64,000 bases of DNA from Gymnopus androsaceus JB14 (taxonomy: Eukaryota > Basidiomycota > Agaricomycetes > Agaricales > Omphalotaceae): positions 1 through 64,000 of the forward strand of contig ML769536.1 of assembly GCA_009733575.1 (NCBI GenBank). The letters run 5' to 3'. This document shows, piece after piece, positions 1-11,774 of this stretch; positions within the stretch are counted from its first letter, which is position 1, and each line of letters opens with the position of its first letter. A program made the translations under genes and the position numbers. Below the pieces are notes generated by a model. The model was not told where the DNA came from. It saw only the letters and a program-made list of their open reading frames with translations, and made no database searches.

Positions 1-71
1 GGCCTGAGGATGATGTCATCGAGGGTCGTCGTGGTCGTGAACGAAAAGGACGTGTGAAATTCCCACCGTGA
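1..71 (+). CDS. 3' end of an upstream gene (partial)
   Basis: A frame open from the window edge encodes about 22 residues and stops with TGA at 69-71. The tail is basic and rich in Arg, Gly and Lys (motif EGRRGRERKGR). Such a tail would suit the C-terminus of a nucleic-acid-binding or nuclear protein, but it is too short to identify. It could also be a chance open frame. Confidence 0.25.
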   Translation, partial: PEDDVIEGRRGRERKGRVKFPP

Positions 72-205
72 CTAGAACCATCGCGTTTGGTAATGTATCC
101 TTAGCGCAGTTGGCGTCCAACCGCCCCACGCACGTGACATTTTCACCTTAATAAGGAAATGATTATGAGTGAACCGGTTCAAGAGTACGATCACATGCTG
201 TTATG

Positions 206-482
206 GGGCGCCGGCCCCGGGGCGGCCACTGCGCGTGGTGCGTTGGGGGAACAACGTTCCCCCAAACCCCTTCCTTTCGCTGCCACGAGCCCACTGCGTG
301 GCGCTTCCACTGCGCGGGGCCTTTCCTGGCTTTTCCGGGTTATTTAGTGGTAAAAGTAATTTTTTGGACTCTGATTGCGGCGCCGGCCGCGACGGCCACT
401 GCGTGGAGCGCTGGGTGGAAACTACGTTTCCCCCAGACCCCCTTCCTTACGCTGCTGCGAGGGCTTTAGCCTGCGGCGCCGG
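206..482. repeat. Two diverged GC-rich repeat units
   Basis: Segments at about 206-302 and 379-482 are diverged direct copies. Each starts with GGCGCCGGCC, passes through GGCCACTGCG, has a gggaa/ggaaac...ttcccccA block, and continues into CCCTTCCTT. All three forward frames stay open because of the GC-rich composition; I do not regard them as coding. Confidence 0.5.
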
Positions 483-519
483 TTGAGCAAAAAATAAAAT
501 AAAATATTACTGCACGGTA

Positions 520-939
520 CGAGGCCCCCAGAAGCTCCTACTGAACCTTGCCCGGCCTGACGCCCTTAATGACGCTATGATTTCGGCCTAATCGACGCTA
601 TTTCGGACAAGGATTGTCACGTAAATTTTCAAAAATTGTGCAGCGAGTGCCAAAAATCTCAGAAAATCCAAAAATATTGCCCAACTATACTTATACGTAT
701 TACAATTCCTACTTCATGCTTCTCCAGACAGCTCCAGTAACGTTCCCATCCAAAAATGATCCAAAAGGGGCACAAAATTTCTGTTCATCACTGGTGCACT
801 ATCTCAAATGACGCTATGGCAGACAAGGACTCAGCTTTTGGGCCCTAAATGATGCTATAATAAGACAAGGATTTTGCTGAAATCTGACCCAAAATGATGC
901 TATTTCGGGCAAGGTTCTGCAGGAGCTTCTGGGGGCCTA
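520..939. mobile_element. MITE-like element with ~38-bp inverted ends
   Basis: The ends are inverted copies sharing GGCCCCCAGAAGCTCCT followed by GAACCTTGCCCG, at 521-554 and 906-938. A possible 5-bp target duplication CGGTA lies at 515-519 and 940-944. The interior repeats a degenerate unit (aATGACGCTAT...aCAAGGa) at least four times. There is no coding capacity, so this is a non-autonomous element of unknown superfamily. Confidence 0.65.
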
Positions 940-1290
940 CGGTATGGTAACCGAAGACACATGGAGTGAGACATATTATGCACCTAAGTACCAAACTAGC
1001 AATATAACCATTATACTATGAAGCAGTGTATTGGTTGTGCTGTAACTACGTTATAGCCCTTCTGACAGGTCACGTAATTTACGAACCGGCTTGATTTCTG
1101 AAAATGGTAGTCACGTGTATGGGGCGGTTGGTCAAAACCTCCTTAGCGCCACTATCGCGGCAATCCCCGACAGGCCTCTGTCCGAGTCCTCCCCAAGAGT
1201 ATGAGTAATGATAATAACAAAAAGGACATCTATCTTCACTGTGTAATGCAATGTTATTTGACTCGAGTCTACTGTGTAATGCACTGTTAT

Positions 1291-1670
1291 TTACAGCTGT
1301 GTTCATAACTGGAATTTGAAAAATTTCGAAACTTTTATGTGGCTATGCTTCACAGCTTTACAAAGACAAGCGCTAGAGTTACATGGCAATGGTTGGTATC
1401 AGACATCTCGGAGACTATTGGCCTTCTGCAGCATTCTGCGCCCTCAGTGAGCACATATCCCGCCCCCCTAATTATTTATTCCGGTATTTCTTTTGATTTT
1501 TCCAGAATTTAAGGAGCCCAATGGCCAAACTTTGTTTTATTTGGGAAATATTAAGCGCCGGTGAGTGCGTTGACATTTTCTAGCACTTGTCTTTGTAAAG
1601 CTGTGGAGCATAGCCACATAAAAGTTTTCAAAATTTTTCAAATTCCACATAGTTATGAACACAGCTGTAA
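1291..1670. repeat. Foldback repeat with ~90-bp arms
   Basis: Arms at about 1291-1376 and 1580-1670 are reverse complements with few mismatches. Both contain TTACAGCTGTGTTCATAACT and CACAGCTTTACAAAGACAAG (or their complements). The spacer is about 200 bp. The frames read in this area are by-products of the palindrome. Confidence 0.6.
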
Positions 1671-2161
1671 ATGCTCAAGAATTTCGTTAAGAGAAGATCA
1701 GGTTTACCAGGGAAACTGCTTTGCATGCATTGTCCAGGTTCCTTCGAGAGGACACTGTAAGTACTCACAGATCCCAGTGATTGTCCACTGCACAGACAAG
1801 TCCAAACTTTCCTGTGTTGATCCCCACCGCAAGTTCCAAGTTGCAGAATCAGTGAAAGTTCTCCACATTGCAGGACAACACATAAGGTCATGAACATGGT
1901 CCTGATGTCTGCCTTGATAATGACAACAAACTTTGCTTGACACCAAGATTTGCATTAGCATTATATTGATAGATGGCAGAGGATGCAGTATTTAGAACTG
2001 AGTAAAGGAAGCCTCGACCTTTTAGAATAGCAAACAACAAGTCATACACACTGTAAAAAGGCTGACTGTTGAATACAAGACAATTTTCACTCAAATAGAT
2101 TTCTACAAGTAATTGAGTGGGCATGGAATACAAGTTATTGAACATTGCCAACAAACGTTAC

Positions 2162-2737
2162 TCAAAAACAAGGAAATGTCAGAGGATGTAATGCTTGTCC
2201 TGATGAGGACTTAAGATGGAAATGAGGTATTCCATGTTTAATGAAGCGGTTTGCAGACAGAGAGCTTAGCACTTGATCTAAATCACTTGCATCACATTTT
2301 GATATTTCATCCTTTAACATGGGGATAAAATCAGGATTGTGGAAAGGAAGAGGCTTACGTGTGACAGGGACATGAGAGGGAAATGCTTGAATAAGCTGCT
2401 GGTAAGTTGTAGGTCCAAAAGGAGTATGATAGTGCAGGCAAAAAGACCAGTAGATATCTTCAGAAGGTAGGGCAAAAGAACAAGAATGGCCCAGGATAAA
2501 GTCAACAAGTTGTGTCTTATTCATGCAATGTGCAACCACACTCTGTAAGTCAGACAACTTCAACAAGTTCAATAACTCACATTGCAAGTATTCATGCTGA
2601 GGGAGCATCCAAGTTGGATTTTTACAAAGACAACTAACATATACTTCTTCTAAAGAAGCTATGATATTCAGATACCGGTCAAACACCGCCATCTGGTGTG
2701 GAAAAGTGGTAATACTATTGATGTACCAGTAATGCAC
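2162..2737 (-). CDS. Unrecognised ORF, possibly a transposon-associated fragment
   Basis: An open frame of 191 codons. The central part has a helical, SAP-like look (motifs LLKLSDLQSVVAHCMNKTQL and VDFILGH), then an aromatic-rich stretch and a Ser-rich C-terminus. I do not recognise the family. A further minus-strand open frame of 88 codons lies immediately downstream at 1888-2154, which suggests a longer, broken or spliced gene. It sits among MITEs, so a degraded transposon protein is one reading and a small host gene another. Confidence 0.3.
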   Translation of the reverse strand: MHYWYINSITTFPHQMAVFDRYLNIIASLEEVYVSCLCKNPTWMLPQHEYLQCELLNLLKLSDLQSVVAHCMNKTQLVDFILGHSCSFALPSEDIYWSFCLHYHTPFGPTTYQQLIQAFPSHVPVTRKPLPFHNPDFIPMLKDEISKCDASDLDQVLSSLSANRFIKHGIPHFHLKSSSGQALHPLTFPCF

Positions 2738-2851
2738 CTGGAAACGTCCATACTGAAATACTTTTGTAATACTTGATGAACCATCTTCAAACTTTGTAGT
2801 ATATTAGAATATACCTTAATGTTTATGATTCAAAAATTTGGCGATTTTAAA

Positions 2852-3163
2852 AGGGACGGTCAAAGTGGGGAATAAAAATGCCGCTGAAAGGGCACTGAAA
2901 GAATAAATGAAGAATCATTTTAGCATCGGAATGATTGACCGACCCTTTTCAGTTTCACTGAAAGCTGCAAAGAATCAGCCACTGAAATATGCATTTATCA
3001 CATCAAGGAATAAAAATAATGATTTCAGTGGCTGAAATTGGTTTCTATTGAGCTGCTCAATGCTTAAATTAAAAATGAATGTTTATTCATTAAATTTAAT
3101 ACTTTTGCCAAATTCTTCAGCAAGCACTTCAGCGGCAATTTCAGTACCACTTTGACTGTCCCT
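2852..3163. mobile_element. MITE with ends GGGAC(G/A)GTCAAAGTGG
   Basis: About 50 bp at each end are inverted copies: AGGGACGGTCAAAGTGG on the left and AGGGACAGTCAAAGTGG (complement) on the right, continuing through GCCGCTGAA. The interior is full of short CTGAAA/TTTCAG inverted units. The target duplication is not clear. No coding capacity. Confidence 0.65.
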
Positions 3164-3628
3164 GTAGAGAATGTTTTGGTTTTGCCAGGAAGTATCCAAC
3201 AACAGGTTTAAAATTGGCAGGCAATGCACTTGGATTTTGGCAGGCTCTGGCAATTCCCGTAGGTGCATTTTCAACACTCTTTGCTGTCTGTTGAATATTC
3301 ATCTCTGTTTGGCACCTCCAGAGTGTGTTCAATATTGTTATAGTCCCATAAATGATATTTCTGAGTTCTAGGGTATAGAAAAATTTATTGCTCTGTACCG
3401 AGAGGCCAGAATACAAATGCACCTGGATAATCTGAGTTGACAAAAGTCCTGAATATTTATTGCTATTTTCAAATATAATGGGTTTTTGGATAAAATATTT
3501 TCTCAACTTGGCACATGTGAGATTGTGAGAGAATAACCAGCACACACATCCATCCTCAACACTCAACATTGATATGCCGATTTTTCGGCTAAGGCTAGAA
3601 CTGCGCAGAACCAATAATCCTAGGTTCT

Positions 3629-5395
3629 GTTAGTAACAAAACACGGTCAATAAGAGAACTATAGTGAGCCCGAGCTGATAGTTAAAATCTACCGAGGACC
3701 TATTCTACCCAAGAGGTTGCAGAGTAACGGTACGCGCAATGGTACCATACTTAACTTTGTGAATGCGCCTCGATCAAAGTCCTATGCGCGGTATGGTGTA
3801 GCGAGGCAAGCTTGTTGGATAACAAGTTGCTGACCGAGGCAGATCAACGAGCCCACATACCAGTTATACTAGGCTAGGTCATCGAAGGATATACCCAAGG
3901 GATCGAAGTCTTAACGAGGCATCGCTTCCGCGATCAGCTCACCGAGGAGTCTAAACGACACTCAAGTTTATTAAACGAAGCAAGGTGGACCGAGATGGGG
4001 AAGTACCCTAACAGGTGCCCTCAAAGTTGACGCTCGCTGGAAAGCGCCCAGGCATATAGCCGCGGCAGTCCAACGCGGCCACATGACCCACTTGCTGTAG
4101 CTACTTCTAGAACACGGAAGGACCAAGGAGTATTTCTATCCGAGCCTCAGTGTTTTACCGAGATCCATATGCTACCAGGCATCTAGACTCGAGACCACGC
4201 GGAACTAGATATAATAACCAGTCTCCCATTGGCAAGGAAAAACATAGAAATACCTCCGAGGGCTGTTCTGCTAAAGGAACTGGCGAGCCTTGTAAAAAGG
4301 CAAATGACTCAAGTCGATTCGGACCAAAATCCCAAAAGTCGACCCAATCGAGGAAGACAAACGAACAAGGCAGGAAAACGTCGAGGCAAAACCATAGTAT
4401 ACACGCATATATGGACATTATTTATCTTTTCTATTTTACTTACTCTGTTTCATCCTATCTCGCTCAGTTTCTCTCATTTTCCTATTTTCATATATCTCGC
4501 TCAGTATATTAGGGTAGCTATTCTATCTCGGAATAACAAGTTAGACTTGATACCTGAAACGCAGTTCTATCTTAGGACCTGTAGTGATTCGTACACGCTC
4601 AGACGCGTCTGCATCGTCCTCTACAACCTTTGAAACGGGTGGCCTTCTTGTAACCTCGATAATACTGAGGCTGTTCATTCTACTTCCCGGCTATTAAGTC
4701 AAGCATTCCTGGTTTTCATCTTGAAGAGAGGTCACATCAGTCTTAGGACCGCAGGTGGAGCCTAACGTGCACACCTCGACGAGCCCGTTGTTGATTAGGA
4801 AAGGTCTTGGACCCAACTGTCGGCTTGGTCTAGTTTTAGGGAGGAAGCTTCTCGGAGTGTTACCTAGCTTTACCAACAGATTCTATCCCTTGCCCGCTCT
4901 TCGCTGAGTGTGTTAAAAACGCCTACTCGAGTGACTTGCGCGGCGGTCGTATAAGCTTGTTAGGTAACTCGCGGGAATCCCTGAGAGTTGGAGTATCATT
5001 GCGCGGCGACGTAAAGGCTCCCGAGATACGCAAAGTCGTTTGTTAAGTCGGCGTACTTGACCCGTGCTTTGGTGTTTCACCGCGGATACGCAAAGTCGTT
5101 TGTTGAGTCGGCGTACTTGACCTGTGCTTTGGTGTTTGCTTTCCCCTCGATTAGTTCAGCGCATCGTCGTACGTTAGTTGGCTTTTCAAAACCTCCCTCC
5201 AAATATAAAACCTTGTTCATTGCGCACTATCTGTGTCAACTGTCAAGTGCTTTTCTCTTCAAATCAATTAGTAGTCGAGGGAACCTTTGACAACCTCCTT
5301 CCTCGCATTAAATTAAACCTTTTGGATTATATCTGATTGGGGTGATTGTTGTTTGGTTGGTTTTCATACCCAGCACATACCTAACTCATCAACAT
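3629..5395. other. Gene-free stretch, possibly a solo LTR
   Basis: No protein could be supported. The stretch differs from its surroundings in repeatedly using ACCGAGG/CCTCG words. It begins TGTTAGTAAC and could end near ...TCATCAACA, as retrotransposon LTRs do. Near the right end there is an AAATATAAAA box upstream of a pyrimidine-rich leader. No matching 5-bp target duplication was found, so LTR status is a guess. Confidence 0.25.
5025..5144. repeat. 60-bp tandem duplication
   Basis: Two head-to-tail units of exactly 60 bp, starting GATACGCAAAGTCGTTTGTT at 5025 and again at 5085, differ by only a few substitutions. They lie about 60 bp upstream of the TATA-like box in this gene-free stretch and could be duplicated promoter sequence of an LTR. 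Confidence 0.7.
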
Positions 5396-5439
5396 CCTCT
5401 ATGCATTGTCTTTTTATCTATGTCTTCTGTGGGCTCTTT

Positions 5440-6162
5440 TTCTCAAGATTCAGATGATATACAGTAGTCTTCCTGAAGAAACTGGACAAAGAGATCATAA
5501 TTGAATGATCCTTCAACAACCATAGAGGCTATGATTCCCTTGTCCAATGCCAATCCAGCCAGCATCAACAATCTCCAACCTCAAACTTGAAAGGGTGCCT
5601 GCACCTCAACATGCTTTCCTTTTCCAGCCCTTCCCCAGAATCTGGCATATGTCCTGTTATCCTTTGAAACTTCATCAACAGAGACAAGATAGTTTGGAGG
5701 ATAGAAAGAGATTTGACAGATGAAATCAGCGCGTTTCTGAGGGCTGCACTCAGAAGCTGATTTCTGAACTCATTTTAAACTGAGTCCAGCTCTTTTGAAA
5801 GCACGATGGATTGTTGGAGGCAAAAGAAGGACATATCTGTGTTGTGCAAGTCATTTTTGATATTCATCAAGGAATTGGGTCAGTGTATGTCATGCTAGAC
5901 TCAGAAGATAGCTGGAATCTACTTCATTTGCTAGACTAGGCCACCTGCAACCAATTGCTGCTGCTTTCGCTACATTTCCAGTATAATGATAATGTCTGCG
6001 CCAAACACAATATAAAGTCTTCTTGGACATATCACAAATCTCTAATATTTCATCCCTTCCTAGTGGTTTCGAAGAGTCTCTATCCCAGAGTTTGATGGCG
6101 ATACATTTCAAGGCATCAGGAATTTGACAATTGACCATGATCATGAGGAGCAAAGGGAACAA
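5440..6162 (-). pseudogene. Decayed IS630/Tc1-mariner-type transposase
   Basis: Read on the minus strand, the first part (6162-5890) is a helix-turn-helix region like that opening basidiomycete IS630/Tc1 transposases, with ALKCIAIKLWDRDS, ILEICDMSKKTLYCVWRRHY and a closing SYLL. After a stop, the DDE-domain region can be followed in shifting frames: ICQISFYPPNYLVSVDEVSK, then IASMVVEGSFNYDLFVQFLQ near 5470-5530. VDEVSK corresponds to the family's VDESSVD block around a catalytic Asp. Homology fades at about 5440, before the remaining catalytic residues. Several frameshifts and stops rule out function. It shows that a transposase of the type that moves TA-flanked elements once existed here. 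Confidence 0.7.
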
Positions 6163-7085
6163 GGCCTATGGTTGATGTCATTGCATATGCAAAACTTTTT
6201 TAAAAAATTTTATTTCCAAAAACCCATTATATTTGAAAATAGCAATGACTTGTATTTAATTCTAAAAATAAGTAGATCGATCTCTCGAATACATGTATAA
6301 GAGCATACAGTAAAGTTTGAAGGGAAACAGAGAGGAAATGCACCCTCCGCAAATATTTTTCTCCAAAAATGCATTACTAGGTACAGGTGCATTACTGGTA
6401 TATCAATAGTAGACAGAGAAAAAAAAGCAGTTAAACGGTATTTCAGGAAGTCAAAAAAGTGGTATAACATGATGGGTGAGAAATTGTTTCCTAAAAGTCA
6501 AGTTTCATGGCCATTTCATCCAATCATTTACCACAGGACCCTCCCTTCCCTTGGCCATTTTACTACTCACTTCAGAATCTGTTTGCGTTTCTTCTAATTG
6601 TTTTTGTGGAATGTCACTCAAACTCATACCTTGTTCCCTTTTGCAGTTACCTCTACTGTTTTATGAGATGTTACCTATTATCAAAGCTCAGTAAACACAG
6701 AAGTTTCACATTAGTAATATCTCGAACCAATTCTTGAACAATTAGTTCAACTGACTCTTTGTACAGAATAAGCTGTTGTGGTGGTAGTGGTAGCCCAAGC
6801 AGGTTGCAACACCTCAAGGACTGCCTCGTTAAGAGTTATTATATCTCCTTGCATTGGCTATGAACAAGACATCTTCCTTTTTGGTTCTTCTTTGTTGCAC
6901 CATGCCTCCTCTCTGTCAACCCACGCATCTCCTCCCTTTGTCTATTCCTTTTTTTGCCAGCTCAATCAGTGGCATGCTTCTTCTTTTGAGGATTTTTTAC
7001 CAGCTTCCCTTTTTGCTTTTGCTATCATGGATTTATGCAGATTTCTATTGTTTCATGTTTCAGGTTTTTGGACTCATTGAGCTTC

Positions 7086-7277
7086 CATCAGCAAAAACTG
7101 TTTTGGGCCCAGGAGGATCTAAAGTCACCTAGTCCTCTTAGGCAACCTGAGGCATCCTAGTTGGCCCAGGAAAAAGGGTAAAACTTTGGACACCTCAGGT
7201 ATCCTAGTCATCCTAGGTGTCCTGGGAGATCCTGGGATGTCTTGGGGCATCCTGGGGCATCCTGAGGCATCCTAGGA
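7086..7277. mobile_element. Truncated CATCAG-family foldback element
   Basis: It begins CATCAGCAAAAACTG followed by TTTTGGGCCCAGGAGGAT, closely matching the start of the foldback elements that split the tRNA-Ala genes (CATCAGGAAAAATGGTC, then TGGGCCCAGGATGAC). The arm consists of degenerate CCTAGG/CCTGAGGCATCC units and contains AAACTTTGGACACCTCAGG, also shared with those elements. No matching right terminus is found; the element runs into another repeat at about 7285. Confidence 0.6.
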
Positions 7278-7284
7278 TAGAAAT

Positions 7285-7899
7285 TTAGTGATGTGCCGGC
7301 CTGGCTTTGGCCTACGAGCCCCGGCTTTGGCCTGGTGGGCCGGGGCTCTGGCTTTCATGAAGTGAGGCCGGGCCCTACCCCTACGGCTCCGGCTTGGCCT
7401 GGCCTGGCTTTGGCCTAAGCCGGGGCTTTTCAGGTGGCTGTACAGATCTTCTATATAGGGTAACATAGTATAGATTTTTGTGAAACAAGTTGTATTTAGT
7501 GTACTGTACTTGAAATACCTTGCCTAAGAGAGTATAATTGTGAAATAGAATAGGAAAAAAAGAGAGAGAGGCATGTGCAATGGATATAAAGACTGGGAAT
7601 ATTTTTGAACCAAGCCAACTCACATCAACAAAAGGCTGAGATGAGGGCAAATTGATCTAAAGAATTCAGCAAGCTTAAAATCAGATTTTCCTTGCATAAA
7701 CTAAACTCAAAATGGACTTTAAAGCTGCATAAACACCCTTACACTGTATGCTGAAAAGCCCCGGCCTGGAGCCCCGGCTCACGGCTTTCAAAAACTGAGG
7801 CCGGGCCAAAAGCCGTCCCAAGCCAAAAGTCACGGCCCGGCTTTTCACGGCTTGGCTTGGCCGGCCTGGGGCTTTCAGGCCGAGCCGACACATCACTAA
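7285..7899. mobile_element. Foldback element with GC-rich arms
   Basis: Ends TTAGTGATGTGCCGGC (left) and TTAGTGATGTGTCGGC (complement of the right end) are inverted. They continue into about 120-150 bp of GGCCTGGCTTTGGCC/GCCCCGGC-type sequence on each side. The 250-bp centre is AT-rich. No coding capacity and no clear target duplication. Confidence 0.65.
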
Positions 7900-7943
7900 C
7901 AGACAGTAGTTTGAGGACACACTGCTGTATATGGGTGCCTACA

Positions 7944-9395
7944 TTAGACTGATATACAAGAATCTTTGACTAAGTACTTCTGAATGAGCTTCAGCTTGCA
8001 ATTTCCACTATTCTTCCCCCTCTTTTCCTTTGGAGCTTGTCCATTGTCAACCTTTTCTGTACTCACACTTCTATACATCTTTTCCATTATGTATTGCTGC
8101 GAAGCGGATGGCTCTCCATTCAAGTTTGGAAAACTGTGGTCATACTCATTCAATCCTGCTACTGTGTGGGTAAGGATGCAAAGAGCAACTGGATCCATAG
8201 CCTGTGGTAAATTACAAAATAATTAGCAGATCAAGCTCAGTATCATGAAAGACTTACTGCAGCAAATTGATAAAATTTGATGCCACAAGAGAGATATAAA
8301 CATATATGAATCGTATATTTGAATTTAGGGTCGCTGAGAAATGCTGTGAAATATGTTTGGAAAAAAGAGCTGAATGCCTTTAAGGGTATCACCCTGAACA
8401 TCTTTCCAAGTCATTTGAGAATGACACAATTACAAACCTGAACTACCCCAAATATTGCAGCCAGATTTCAACAAATAGACAGAGTACTGTCTCCACTTTT
8501 GTTTTCTTCTTGTACAAGGCTACCTGCATTGACTTGTGGTGGGTCCTAAAGCACATTTATTATTAAGTCTTGCAAGTAATTCCAAGTGTGTCACTTCACC
8601 ATGCTCGATAAGCCATCAATAATGTTGTGACCAAATTCAGTGTCACGGTGATTGCAACGTTGAGCCAGCTTGTGATGAGGAAATTTTTCCATTGAGGCAA
8701 ATCATCACTCAAATTGATCCAAAATTGCATAACCAACAGTAACACCTACCATAGTATCAGCATCTTAATTAATGCCAACTAGAAGAAACTGCTGATTTTA
8801 CCAATATCCAGCAGTAGAATAATCACTAGCAGCCATTTAATACTTCTAATTTCCATCCAAATAGACCAAGCTCTCCAAGCAAATGCTGTATTAGCAGTCA
8901 AAATCTGATTATTGGCATATAAGCACCAATTTTGATACACAAATACAATTGTATAACTCACAAGGAACATTAGGACACCACCTTGCCATAATATTTATGA
9001 ATATTGCTATACCAGTGGAGTGTTTGATGATTTCATCTTCTTGAAATTCCGAGATACTTCTCCGGAAGTGAGACGGCTAGCCATAGCTTGCCGACAGCCA
9101 ACACACTCATGATCTCATAGCAAATATTGAAGACTGTCATCATAAATCCTACCACCAGGAGTGCAATCAAGCATTTACGTGCCCACCCATTATTTCCTAT
9201 CGATCTGCGAAATTGATTGATGCAATGAATGAATGAAGTTAAATGCCGATGGGAAGCAACTTTGTAGCAACTTGCAAGTGCGGCGACATACAGAAGAAGA
9301 TGCATACTGATTCCAAATGCGAGCAAGTACACACCTTTATAGAGGGAGAGATCGTAGTAAGAATTATATCCTTCATTGATTACATCACCTACCAT
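7944..9395 (-). CDS. Polytopic membrane protein (basidiomycete family), spliced
   Basis: Segments on the minus strand match, in order, a basidiomycete family of multi-pass membrane proteins of unknown function. Exon 1 (from ATG at 9395) has YDLSLYKGVYLLAFGISMHL and later KCLIALLVVGFMMTVFNICY. A segment near 8910-8780 gives ILTANTAFAWRAWSIWMEI, after an apparent 60-nt GTGAGT...CAG intron. A segment near 8750-8600 gives WLNVAITVTLNLVTTLLMAY; one near 8510-8440 gives TKVETVLCLFVEIWLQYLG. The last part starts AMDPVALCILTHTV and ends in a hydrophilic tail stopping at 7944. Several exon junctions could not be fixed and in-frame stops occur between segments, so a decaying copy is possible. The orientation and the membrane helices are the firm points. 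Confidence 0.5.
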
Positions 9396-11774
9396 TCAGT
9401 GCACACATGGATATTCAGACCAATTGTGTTTAGAAACATTTCTTGACCCAGACAGAAGCAGACTTATTTGTATTTGTTGTATTTGTGAGGAGTCTGGTGT
9501 CATTGTGAGAATGGGCTTGAGGGTTGAACGTTTAATAAGTAATGGGACTCGTCAATTTATAGCGCTACTGTTCGGGGACTTGATAGCAGCCCGTGCTGCT
9601 ACCGTCCGTTATCGACTCATCGACGCGGACTTATTAGTTTCACTTTCTATTCATGCCAATCATGATGAACATTGTAAAAAGCGGTGTGTTACTGTGGGAC
9701 CGTTCGCCGGATCGATGCGGCTGCATGTGCCGGCGCGCTTTGAACGCACTTGAGCCGTGAAGTTTCCACGCAACAATCGCACTTCATCTTCCCAGTTCCA
9801 AAGCATCCCATTTTGTTTGAAAAGCGGTGGTGCAAACGAACAACTACTCGAATCTTCACATCAATCTACGCTGCTCTAGCCACTGACATGTCGACATTCA
9901 ACGCTGCTAGTCTCTGAGCGCTCAGGGATCTACAAAAACTCGGCAGGCAAGCAGTTGGGATTTAACAGAGGAGATCGAGCTAATTTTTCGGATGGGTGGT
10001 GAGTTAGTCTAATGCATCTTTTGAAGGGTTTTTCATACTGAGATAGAGGAGAAACAGCACCATCTTGAAGACTCGCACTGCCTGCACTACTTCTCTCGGA
10101 GCTTGCTCTTGTCCTAGGACTAGGGTGAGCACTTGCTACCTTGACGCATGAGGAAACGAAATCGCAACGTGTGCAAGAGATCAAGGAATTATTAACATTT
10201 AGCGAGAAAAGGATGGGTAGTTGATTAATTACGAGGTATGCTATGTTGTTCCTTCCTTGAATCAAAAGCGCCTCGGAATATTATCTCATGGTTACTGGAA
10301 TTGTCTGGATGCACTGGATTACATCATGACGTCTCCATCGATGTGGCCTACTGCTACACAGTGCGACATGTGCTCTTGTTCTGTGTAGACGTGGACGACC
10401 GCGATGAGATTACCTACCGCCCAAGTTCGTCTACCGTAACGTCGTCTCCTGCAATGCATATTTCCAATTTCAGAGGTCAACAACAATTTACCAACTCGAA
10501 GTACTATGGAAGATCAATAGTCATCTCCAACCTTCACTCGTGTCACGTCCATGACCCACTCCCGCGGTTTCGGGAATGGACCCGCTGTGGGAGGAACAAG
10601 CTGGAGGGAGGTTGAAATGGTTCTGCCAACTTGTCCTCCATCTCGCCAATGCCACGTCACATCTCGGAGGAGCTTACAAGTATCATACGGATTCTTGCGC
10701 GTACGGAGCTCCAGTCTTCCTTCCAACATTCGCCGTCCTTTCTCCACAATCCCCTAGTTCCACCACGAACAAAGTTCGTGACCATCCACTGTCGATGTTC
10801 TTACCGAAAACCAGGCCTGCTGCTGTTTCCGTTGTCAACAGCTCGAGTTTTAATCGCGGACGCGTGGATGAGGGAGCCGAGACCGAGACCGAGAAGAAAG
10901 GAGCTTGATGTTTGGGGATGTAGTGGTGGGCTGCAGAGTTGTATAATTCAAAGAGCAAAGAGATGATCGGGTGAATGTCTTTGGAGTGGTATCTAGGTTC
11001 ATCGTGTGCCTGCTTCTTCAGCTTTAGGTTACCTAGCGCATGGTCATGAGAGGCGGAGGTAGCCGATGATATGGAGCTTTGCCCTCGCTTCTTTAAATAT
11101 CTCCGTTCATTCGTCTTTCCGAGGTCTCCCGTTCTCAAGATTTCGAAGTTTGGCTTGAAGCTCTGGCGTCCAAATGACCGCCACTTGGCAAGGTTATTGG
11201 TACATGTGTTTGAGCATCGTTCGGTCTCGATTTTGCTATACTCGTATTTCCTTACCTCCCGCTTGCACATACCAGTTGTTGATGCAAATACCAGGCCAGC
11301 AACATATTTCATCGGATCCAAGTCGACTGTTATTTCCCAACGGTGCTCGTGCGGAATCGTGGGCTCAATTCCCCGGTGACTATACACGAGGCTGCTGTGT
11401 CTTGTTTTCCATTAGCGCCAGTTGCCGTTTTAGCTAAATAACTTGCTAACGCGATTCTCATGCGTGGTCTGTGTCCTATCGCCTTGGGAGTTATACAGTG
11501 CCTGTCGGAGCTATCCTACCGCCGAACACTTGGAACTAGGGGCGCTCAAATTTTGAACAACGTGTTAGATTTGTTAGACTTGGTGATCGACATTGACATA
11601 CTAGTGGACAGCTTGAATCATGAATAATCGTGTCAGAGCCTTAGAGGCGCCGAAATTAACATAAGTATAAGGTGATGCCGCAGCTTGGCTTTCCCTACGA
11701 GAAGCAAAAAAGGTATGGCAGTTTCCGTGATCAATCTAGTCGATGTGCTTCACTGATAGTGATCTAAATTGAAG
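9396..11774. other. Region without a supported gene model
   Basis: Open frames occur on both strands. None shows a recognisable domain or a convincing splice chain. The longest is the minus-strand frame at 10683-11387, listed separately. A minus-strand frame at 9930-10265 has Cys and Ser-rich segments but no family I know. Confidence 0.3.
10683..11387 (-). CDS. Hypothetical protein ORF
   Basis: An open frame of 234 codons with mixed charged composition, no membrane segment and no recognised motif. It is the longest unexplained frame between 9.4 and 11.8 kb. The opposite strand also carries overlapping frames over the same interval. It could be an exon of a larger gene or a chance frame. Confidence 0.22.
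   Translation of the reverse strand: MYSHRGIEPTIPHEHRWEITVDLDPMKYVAGLVFASTTGMCKREVRKYEYSKIETERCSNTCTNNLAKWRSFGRQSFKPNFEILRTGDLGKTNERRYLKKRGQSSISSATSASHDHALGNLKLKKQAHDEPRYHSKDIHPIISLLFELYNSAAHHYIPKHQAPFFSVSVSAPSSTRPRLKLELLTTETAAGLVFGKNIDSGWSRTLFVVELGDCGERTANVGRKTGAPYAQESV

Noticed and set aside
159..486. Three overlapping open frames in the first 500 bases
   Set aside because: All three forward frames are open because of GC-rich duplicated sequence; composition is Ala/Gly/Pro/Arg-biased and no start or splice context supports coding.
3629..5395. A full LTR retrotransposon
   Set aside because: No gag, protease, RT or integrase sequence and no second LTR are present; at most a solo LTR.
6476..7132. 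Plus-strand hydrophobic frames of 72-100 codons
   Set aside because: Composition is explained by T/C-rich sequence; the frames overlap each other, and no splice pattern or family match was found.
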